NCBI GenBank assembly: GCA_030052745.1
Contig: JANBVO010000008.1
Location: forward strand, 620,001-684,000
DNA: 64,000 bases
DNA from: Pleurostoma richardsiae
Lineage: Eukaryota; Ascomycota; Sordariomycetes; Calosphaeriales; Pleurostomataceae
Reading direction: 5' to 3'
The position numbers were made by a program, and so were the translations under genes. Under the pieces are notes generated by a model. The model had not been told where the DNA came from. It did no database searches and saw only the letters and a list, made by a program, of their open reading frames with translations. Positions 55,650-64,000 of the stretch are shown piece by piece. Within the stretch, counting starts at the first letter, position 1; every line of letters begins with the position of its first letter.

Positions 55650-58600
55650 CTAATCGTCATCCGTGTACCGCGGCCCACTCGCGGCTGGTGTCTCGGGGCC
55701 ACCACCGTACGCGGCTGGAGTCGGCGCGCCATAATATCCGCCCGAGCCGGCGAAGCCAGTGGCCGCTGGGGTCGGAGCCCCGGCGGCGGGAGTTGGCGCA
55801 GAATCTGCACCCCATCCTCCCTGCCAGCCACCACCAGGAGTGGGCGCATTGACAGCGGCTGGGGTAGGCGCGGAATACGCACCTGGGGTAGGCGCATTGA
55901 GAGCTGCGGGAGTAGGAGCTCCCAAGAGGCCACCCGGGGTGGGGGCGTCGAATGCATGGGAGGCTCCGCTGCTTCCGGAGTTGAACCCCCAAGTATCTCC
56001 ACCACTCGCGCCGGGTGTCGGCGCCGAGGCGCCGTAAGCAGGAGTTTTCGATCCTGCCCCCCAAACATCGCTACTGCCTCCGTAAGCCGGTGTCTTGGAT
56101 CCATGGCCGAAACCGTCAGGTGCCGGTGTCTTTGCACCCGAGGTCCACGCCGGGGTTCGGGAGCCAAGGCCATAAGCGGTGCGACTACCGTCATAAGGGT
56201 TGACAGTGCGAGAGCCGTCTGCCCATGCAGGCGTTCGAGAACCAGCAACGTCGGAGTTGCGATTCCAAGCCGGAGTGTGCGCGGTCGCTGCAAAATTAGT
56301 CTGATGATCGTGCACACTGGAAGACGCAGCTAACATACCTCTGGAAGTGCCCCATGCCGGAGTCCTCTCCGGGCCTGAGGACAGAGCGGGAGTGCGACTT
56401 CCTCCCTGCCAATCTGAACCAGGGGCCCCAAAACCACCGCCACCGCCACGGCTGCTAAACCCCGAGGCACCACGACCAGACATACCTCCTCGGCTATTGA
56501 TATCAATGGGTCGACCAGTGATTTTGTCCTTGAAATTGAGATCGGCTTTGGGGACGGTGATGATCTTGCCCTTTGTGTGCAGTTCCACACGAGCATGCGT
56601 GTCCGTTGTGTCTTTGACGATACCTAGGAGGCCCTTGTAACCACCCTTCTTGATAATGACGGTCTGTCCCAATGCACGATCACGCCCCACCACACGTGGA
56701 GGTGCCATGTTGGCGTTGGCACCGGCATCGGGGTTTCGTTTTAGAGCAGGATTCATCGAGCTCAAGTCCGGACCTGATGAACTGGCACTGATCCGACCAC
56801 CTTTCGCGGCAACCGTGTTGACATTCCCGGCCCTAGTCACGAAAACGCCCGCGTTCTCGTTTGTGGTGTTGCTGTGTAAAAATATGAAAGACCGGTGGAT
56901 GTGGATTATCTTTCCTTGCCTCTGCTGACCACCGTATTCTCTGACGACATCGTCCAGTCTGATCTCTGAACCGTTCCTGTCAGCAGCAACTGCCGTCTTG
57001 CGCTTCGGAAGCTTGTTTGCGATCTGGGATGGCATGATCTGCCTGGTGTCTCCGTTTTGATCCAAGACCACGAGCGATTCACGGTCGACCTTGACGACAC
57101 AGCCAACTGTGGTCGGATCAAGTTGCACGAGGTCGAGCAGCGAGTATTGACCAAGCGATCCCTGTCCGCCTATGTCACTGGCCTCTCTCAAGTCCTTGCT
57201 GAAGACAGTGACCTCAGTATTAGTCTGGTCTGTCAGCAGGGTTACACGGTCATCCATAATCTTGACAACCATGCCGACTTCGTCCCGGAACCGACTACCC
57301 CCGATGACCTTGACATGATCGCCTGGCCTGAAACGCTTGCGGAGACCTTTCGTGGGGACTTCAATCGTCTGTCCTGCAAGTTCGCCTTCGGTCACTTGTA
57401 GAGTCACAATGTCACCCTGCACATTAGTTGCCTTCCCAACGACGCCGCGCTGCTCGCCTTCGTAAACCTCGATGATATCGCCAGGGAGATATGCAACGTT
57501 CGCATTGCTGTCTTTCAGGCTGGCGGCAAGAGCCTTGAGATCGAGATTTTCTGCGCCATCCTCCGCACTGGAGGCGAACTTGGTGACTTCCTCGAGCGTG
57601 GGGTTGACATCTTTCACAACAAGCTGCTGAATCTTGACGTCGCGGACCTGAAAACCGTTTTCAAACTCCTCGCCATTGAAGGTCCAGGTATTCGTTTGCG
57701 GGTTGCCTTGAATATTCCTGGGGTGCCGCTTCCGCGCTTCTACCTCGCTAAACAATCTCTGCGGTGGTCGGGGGCCTGGCACGCCAGGGGCGCGTTTGCG
57801 TTTTCCATCCGGGGTGAGTGTTGCGTTCGCGAGAGCCTCGTCGCGGACGCCATAGTCTAGACGCGGGATAAACCGGACACGAGCCTCGAGCCCGTTCTCT
57901 GTGACATCGAGGACTTGGGCAAGATCGCCAGCGTGCTTCGCAGGTTTTCGGAGACGAACCCATGCGCCAGGTTCCAAGTTCGGAGTCTTTGTGACGCGTA
58001 GAAGATCCGGCATGTCCTTGATTTCAACGAGCAGCATCTTGGTCCGAGGATAGACGTTCAGCATTCCGTCCAAGGCGAGCAGAATGTCAGTTTGACGCTG
58101 GGCCTCGACGTAAATGTATCCTTTCATGACAGACTGGGGACCACCACGCTCAAAAGCAGCGGTTATGCCGAGTTCATCCCTCGTCCCTGCATGCTCCTCG
58201 ATCTTCTTCATGATGGAGAAGACAACCTCCCTTTCCTTGCCTTCCTTACACCGCACGGCCCAAATACTGGGGTCGTCCACACTCGGTAGCAGCAGTCTCT
58301 TGGGCACCACAGCCGAGTCACCAAAACCTCGCGCGGGTCGCCGGCTGGCGTATCGCTGGCGAAGGTTCTCCGCAAGCTTTTCGGCGTCGACACTATCTTC
58401 CATCTCTTTGCGTCTATCGAGCTCGCGGTGGTATCTGTCGTCGTCAATTCTTCCACTATCGGCGATATCGTCGGGGTGTGCATTGTCGATGAAGTCCTCT
58501 ATCTCTTCACCGTCTTTTTCTTCATCCTCCCCTTCGTCCTCGTCGTCGACCTCAGCTTCGATGTCAAAAAATGCCGCTCTCCTATCACGGCGACGTTTGC

Positions 58601-59086
58601 GACGATGACCCTTTGAAGAAATCAGCGAACTGAGAGGAAATGTAGAGCGCGATAGAAGCCATCGAAAGCTTGGCAGAGAGCCAGCTTGAGGGCTCCTTTG
58701 GAGTGTGGCAGTGGGACAAAGGGTTTACTAACTGCGTGGACATCATCGTCGTCGTCTTCATCTTCTTCGTCATCCTCATCGTAGACTTTAGGACCGCCTC
58801 CAGCATCGTCATCATCGTCGTCTTCATCGGCAGAACCATCATCGCCCTCTTGCTCACTTTCGCGATCCATGGCTTTCGCTCTCGCTCCGGTGGAGCTGAC
58901 GCTGTCGCGGTCGGCTACATCTTTATTTGTATTACTGCGTCGATCAGGACTTTCTGATCGCTGCGGGTGATCGCTATTCTGATCGGCGCGGTCTTGCTCC
59001 TCGTCTGAGATGTCGGCCGGCACAGGATTGAAATTATCGTCATCAGAGTCGGAGTCATCGTAGCGACGAGCCTCGTTGGATGCCAT
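55650..59086 (-). CDS. SPT5: transcription elongation factor SPT5
   Basis: Three exons (58733-59086, 56339-58610, 55650-56287) encode 1,087 residues. The introns are 122 nt (GTTAGT...AAAG) and 51 nt (GTATGT...ACTAAT...GCAG). The second is a multiple of three and leaves the frame open, but splicing restores the repeat pattern. SPT5 pairs with SPT4 (DSIF), clamps RNA polymerase II and couples elongation to capping and histone marks. The acidic N-terminus (~1-215) includes [20 protein letters not shown]. An NGN domain (~230-320) starts [20 protein letters not shown], and several KOW domains follow, such as [22 protein letters not shown]-terminal repeat region (~820-1087) has TPAW/TPAYG units and then APTPG/APTPAA units, targets of phosphorylation. 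The gene is complete. Confidence 0.95.
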
Positions 59087-59986
59087 TTTTGAGAGGTAAG
59101 CACGGCTGCGAAAGACGTCGGGGAGGAGAGAAGTGGGAGAAACCGAAGGAGAAAAAAAAAACCGGTATCAGAAGGAGGGACTGAGAAGGATGAAGAGACT
59201 CGAGGAAGGAAGGTGGTCTCCCGGGTTATGAATGATGGAGACGGAGATACCTAGGTTCTCGATTTGGTGAGAGGGATGAAGCTTGGATGTTTTCCTTCCG
59301 TCTCATTGGAGGTACTGTACAAAGAAGCTTTCCGTAAAGGGCTAGTCAACCAACCAATCAGCTCCATTGACCCATGCAGCTGGCAGCAGCTGGTCAGGCC
59401 ATATGAGCCTGCGCGGCTACCTCGATATGGATCGTAGCAGGCTGGCCCAACTTGGGTTCCGCAGCATCGAAAAAAGTGGTGCTGTGCCGTGACACGACGC
59501 CGTGAGAGGATGGGTGCCTTGCTTGGCCTCCTGAAGTCATGGCCCTGGAGTTGTATTTACTCTGGACAGACACGGCGCCGAGACGGACGGTGTTACGAGG
59601 ACAAATGGGTAATACTGACAATTCCTGGGGTATACAGTTACGCCAACAACACTACAACCCTTTCTCCGCGGAAGACCGCTGGTCGATAACAGTCCGCTTG
59701 GCCGGTGAGGAGATTAATACAATACAGATCTGCAGAAAAGGCACGATTTTTCTGACCCTTTCGCATACCTGGGACATCCATCGCCACATGACTCCCCGTC
59801 TCAAACGCCCGGCTCTGGAACGCACGTACCATAGCTCGTCGGGAACGGGAACATCTAGACCAATGCATTCGTTTGGATCCGACTTGCCTCCTCCCGTGGT
59901 TCGCAGCCACTGTGCGACGTCTTGCCCGGGATGAGCCGGCACTCGTCGAGCCTGACTACGCGGGGAGTCTAAAAGCTCCCTTCATC
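59087..59986. other. intergenic, upstream of SPT5
   Basis: 900 bp. The first 200 bp carry the SPT5 leader. The rest holds the 3' end of the WD40 gene. No other coding signal was found. Confidence 0.5.
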
Positions 59987-61975
59987 CTACAAGCGGACGC
60001 CCCAGACGCCTCGCCCTGCGCTGACACCGAGCCACTCGCCGTAGTCCCCGCTTGATAAATGAGGCACCCAGCCAAGATTGCCCACCTCATAGTCGCACTG
60101 CCAGCGGGCAACCGGACTCCTGGTATTTTCTGTGTGCGAACCGCCGTTCAAAGCAGGCCCTGCGCTTGTGGACGAGGACGATTGGTTTAGTAGATCCCAG
60201 ACAAGGACTTGGCAATCGTCCGCCCCGGAAGCCAAAGTGCCCCTCCGCAAAGGAGACCATTCGATACAGTTGACGGCTCCACCATGACCGCGCAGCTCTA
60301 GGAGAGCCTGACCCGGCTGGCGTACGTCCAGTATGCGGATAACGCTCGAATCTTGGGCGAAGGTCGCTAGCAGGTGAGTTTCGTGTGGAGACGTGGCAAG
60401 CCGTAACAGAGGTGGAGGATGTGACATAGTCTGTTGGGCGAGCGTGGGACTTATTCTTCCACCGTTGGCGTCTGACAGAATGCATTAGTTGGGCCATCAC
60501 GCATAAAAGGAACCAGGTTTGCGTTGACTTGCCCCGCTCTTCCTTGCCGGTTGGCTCGTATATGATGGTGCTGTGCTCCAGACTCCTCAAATCAAACATA
60601 CGGACGCTGCCGTCCTGGCCACAACTGACAAACACATCCACACTATTGGCACAGAAGCGGACATCGTAAACCTCCTTGTCGTGTGCAATCAGCTGCGTCT
60701 TCGCGGTCAACGATGGTATGTCCCAAATGGTACAAGTAGTGTCTATACTCGAAGTGATAATCAAGCTTGGGGATACCGTGTTCCAGTCTAGAGAAGTAAG
60801 AGGCGCGGTGTGGTCGGGCGTCTTTGAGTTGGAAAGCAGAGCTAGCGGTGTCAATTTCGTAGTCGGCACGTCTCTGGAACGGGACGTGATTGAGCTGTTT
60901 GGCTGAGCAGGCGTGTCGGACGGTAGCGACCAGAGCCTGAGGTGATCGCCAGAAGTGGCTAACAGATCTGTCGACTGTTTCTGCGACGACGGAGGTTCCC
61001 ATAACAGGCGAGTCACAGGGTAGGAGTGAGTAGCCTCGGCCACTTTGGTGAACTCCATGCTATATCTGGAGCCGCCCGGAACGAAAACATCAGCAGGGGT
61101 AGGAACGACTTGGGTGTCGAGTATTTGGATCTGGGTCCAGTAGGGGACAGCGTCAGTCAGTTCGGCGGCGTTCGGGAGGACGGAGACGTTATGTGCCGAT
61201 GCAATAGCTTGAGAGGAGGACATACGAAATTATGACCGTCTTCAAGATAACTCCCCAAGGCCAGCTTGCCCGCCCCATTTCCTTGCGGAGGCCACTTGCA
61301 CCAGTCGAACGCGTACAATGCCCATGGGGCTAAATAATTACTCGTACCCGGCTGCGTATTTGCCAATTCATAGGCGAGGCTGCCAGGGAGCCCATCAGAA
61401 AGGCTTGAGTCCGCCCGGGGACGGATGTCCGCGAGTCCAAGCGGAGTATTGGATATATTTCGCTGAGAGCCGGGAGCAGTATATTTTGAGTCAGACGGTG
61501 ACATGAACTGAGAGCCACCGGAGCCACTTGGAGTGGTAGGGGTGTATGGCGAATATCCTGAAGTCACATCGTAGGCAGCGGCAGGGCTGGACCTGGAATA
61601 GCTATGAGAGGCGAGGCTGAGAGAAGGGGGCTTCGAAGATGCCTGGAACTCTTGTTGCGGCCCTACTGGCCCTTGCATGGCGGCTCCTATGTTTGTAGGC
61701 ACGCCAGCATTGACAGCAGGAGGCCGACCGCCGATGCCGCCGGGTTGGAGGATGTTAGGGATGGAAGAGGTGCTTGGATACTGCGGCGGATTTGGCGGCG
61801 CCTGATCTAGCTTGATATGGGGGGCAGTCCCGGACGGATACTCTCTTGGGGACGCCTGCTGCTGCTGCTGCTGCTGCTGTTGCTGATGGGTGAGGCCTGA
61901 CATGTGAAGTTCATCGTGCTGGGAGCCGTACGTTCCTGTACGCCGCGGGCCAGAAAATTGCTGAGGTTGGTTCAT
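59987..61975 (-). CDS. DCAF7/WDR68 (TTG1)-like WD40 protein
   Basis: Exons 61226-61975, 60533-61130 and 59987-60471 encode 610 residues. Intron 1 is GT-AG (95 nt). Intron 2 (61 nt) only keeps the frame as GC-AG with the donor G|GCAAGT. The first ~190 residues are disordered, with ten Gln in a row near 61,857-61,886. WD40 repeats follow, beginning YAFDWCKWPPQGNGAGKLAL. Family hallmarks include TSSIDTTCTIWDIPSLTAKT, HDKEVYDVRFC, GSVRMFDLRSLEHSTIIYEP and ATFAQDSSVIRILDVRQPGQ. This is the conserved DCAF7/WDR68/TTG1 group, a scaffold that binds DYRK kinases and CUL4-DDB1 in other eukaryotes; its fungal role is little known. The start ATG at 61975 (MNQPQQF) is preferred over upstream non-ATG extensions. 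Confidence 0.88.
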
Positions 61976-63024
61976 GGTATCGCGTCTGACTCCCGCTGAT
62001 AATAGGATGCAAGCACAATCGAAGGCGCTGGACAGGTCGATAAGGAAGGTCGAGTCCCTACCCAGGTAAGTTGAGATACGACGGAGGTCAGAACGTGACA
62101 CGGAACGGGCGTGGTTGCGGTTGGCCAAAAGCTCGAAACAAGGCGACAAAAAGTGGCAGCGGAGATGCTACGCCCGGGGGCAAAGTGCCCTCTAGCAGCA
62201 GAAGGACAAGTCTGGGCGAGGAAATTGAGAATGGCGATGAAGGAGCAGACGAGACGGATAGCATACCAAGTTTGGTGGAGTCTGTGGGAATTTGTTTGTA
62301 TGTAGAGGTACCTACTATGTAGTTATCCCGTATTTCTGCGGGGCTGCTTGGGTTGGCCTGGTTGGGCAGAATCCATGTTGCCACTAGGATGGCCCAAAGC
62401 CTCGCACAACCATCATTGGCTGAAAGCTGGATATTGGTGAAGATAGACGCACCATTACTGTACACTCGTGCAGCAGTTTGATGCTTGCACCCCAGCCAGG
62501 GAACTGCGAGCCTGTCACGCCGAGAAGCATATCTAGGCACTCAGAGTAAGATAAACATGGTATGTACAGTTGGGCTTTTCTTGTACGGAGTACAGAGTTC
62601 CAAGGACGGTATCGCGGGCCGCACCACGCCCACTTCCTGCCCAGCTTCACGTAATTGCCCAGCCCCACATATCTTGATGATGGTCGCTCAGGAGAGTTCA
62701 AATATATCAGCTTAGAGGGACAACCCGTCGGCACCCTTGGCAGGCTGGTGATAAGAATGCAGCTGCTGCAGTTGAGGGAACGGGAAAGTCTCGGCGGATA
62801 TGTCAACGGCACGATATCATGGCGGTGCAGCCGAAGGGATGGCCGTCTCAGACGCGAGGTCAATTTCTAATAAGACTCGACGATTCTGACACTCTGGGCC
62901 GGCGGCGGTCGCCGTGGACTAGGCAATGCGTTGGCATGGACTGGCGTTGAATATCTGCAGGAGTCCTTGATCCCCAGGAGCGGCGCCGCGGTTGTCGTTC
63001 AATTCCCTCTTCATCACGACTGTG
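61976..63024. other. intergenic upstream of the WD40 gene
   Basis: About 1.05 kb. A GTAGAGGTACCTACTATG word lies near 62,302 and TGTACGGAGTACAG near 62,580. No gene was recognised. Confidence 0.45.
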
Positions 63025-63567
63025 TCATCTTTCCAAGCAGTACCCAGCGATCGCATCATCCATATCAAAAGGTGGGCTTCCGCGCCGAGTCGTCTGATGT
63101 TTTTGTACGTTGATGGGGCCAAAAGCGGCCCGGCGGGCCAACCCCAACCAGTGTGCCGAATGTGACTGCTGAGCCGTGGGCGCTCGAGGCACGCGCCGCG
63201 TCAGAGGCAGTAGCAAACGCGGTGCCGAGATGCTCGTTGCAAAGCGGGCCGCCATTGCGGACCTGAACTTGTCGACAGACTTGGCGATTCCGCCCATGCC
63301 GGTAACAGATGTCTGAGTGGCTTCAGATTTCTGGGTCACATTCCAGCATTCTCGTGGCTCTGCCATATTGAGGGCAAACTCGAGCATCACAACGCCTGTG
63401 ATGCCGCCGCAGCCAGCTACGGTGCCGGCCACTGTCTCCCAGAATGCCTCGGGGGTCATGAGGGAGAGTGAATCCAGTCTCTTGGTCGCTGCACCAAGGA
63501 CTTTTGCCCAGCATTGGTCGGCCTTCTCGGAAGTGAGATGTGGAATGTGTCGGTTCGTGAAACTCAT
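63025..63567 (-). CDS. uncertain open reading frame, no family recognised
   Basis: The ATG at 63567 opens 180 codons (MSFTNRHIPHLTSEKADQCW...). The first two thirds look protein-like, with a hydrophobic stretch AGTVAGCGGITGVVMLEFAL. The last third is rich in Arg and Pro and may be read-through of an intron. I do not know the family, and it could be one exon of a longer gene or chance. Two overlapping frames on the opposite strand look less convincing. Confidence 0.3.
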   Translation of the reverse strand: MSFTNRHIPHLTSEKADQCWAKVLGAATKRLDSLSLMTPEAFWETVAGTVAGCGGITGVVMLEFALNMAEPRECWNVTQKSEATQTSVTGMGGIAKSVDKFRSAMAARFATSISAPRLLLPLTRRVPRAPTAQQSHSAHWLGLARRAAFGPINVQKHQTTRRGSPPFDMDDAIAGYCLER

Positions 63568-64000
63568 GTGTGCACCGCTGTTCCGCCGCGACAAAAGCTG
63601 GCATCTGTCCTTTCCGCAACGACGCTATTTGTATCCGAAGCTCTCTTGGGTCAAGTCGTATGCTAGTGACATCTCATTTGCATGCTTGATCTGCTTGACC
63701 ACGCCCTGCCGGTGCTATCTTCATGTCCAAATGCGCGGAACATTAGCTGGTCTCCATGGTATAGAGGGGTTGAAGTGGATTTATACTGGTGACAGTGGAT
63801 GCTGTCGAGGCGTCCTTGGACTTGCCGTTCAGATTGTTTAGAGAGTGAGCCGACATGGCTCAAGTAATTGTTGTGGGCAATCCGAGTCTCCCCTGGTTCT
63901 TGCAGCTTTCCCTTCCCTCCACCCGCCCAATGCAACCTGGAAGACCCGCTCACGTTGGCTACTTGGGGCACACTTGTTTGTTCGTATACTGGGAAATTGA
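63568..64000. other. window end, nothing supported
   Basis: 433 bp of balanced composition. Nothing could be assigned; a gene may begin beyond the edge. Confidence 0.4.

Overview
The window is nuclear DNA of a filamentous ascomycete. Genes carry short introns (about 50-165 nt) with GT..CTRAC..AG signals. The predicted proteins (JIP5, ATG28, SPT5, a UapA-type purine permease, an HMG-CoA reductase with sterol-sensing domain, and AA9 and CE1-CBM1 enzyme relics) are typical of Pezizomycotina. The pyruvate kinase reads most like Sordariomycetes, which is my best guess at class; I cannot name a genus. A 16-kb AT-rich block full of transposon relics, with the C-to-T/G-to-A bias of repeat-induced point mutation (RIP), sits between two gene-rich, GC-balanced arms.

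Left arm (1-15.7 kb): JIP5 (ribosome biogenesis WD40 protein), a MARVEL-type membrane protein, a 1,087-residue conserved fungal protein of unknown function, a five-exon xanthine/uric acid permease, and a decayed DHA2-type drug-efflux transporter. Middle (15.7-32.16 kb): RIP-degraded LINE relic, a young-looking solo LTR in a perfect TAAAT duplication, a Copia-type element with both LTRs, the 3' part of one hAT transposon, and a second hAT (26960-31658) that landed inside an older Copia LTR. One hAT holds an 8-bp and a 28-bp tandem array, the latter containing a 95-N assembly gap (30593-30687).

Right arm (32.16-64 kb): ATG28-like autophagy protein, a tiny four-exon DUF1748 gene, pyruvate kinase, a secreted-type purine nucleoside permease, a decayed AA9 lytic polysaccharide monooxygenase, HMG-CoA reductase, nicotinamidase, an intact 14-TM MFS transporter, a decayed acetylxylan-esterase/CBM1 gene, SPT5, a DCAF7/WDR68-like WD40 protein, and one uncertain ORF at the edge.

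The genes are mostly housekeeping and show no biosynthetic cluster. The most notable theme is that two secreted plant-cell-wall enzymes are dead within 12 kb of each other while neighbouring housekeeping genes are intact, suggesting relaxed selection on biomass degradation. All exon structures were derived by eye from splice signals, reading frame and remembered family sequence; none was checked by alignment or transcripts.
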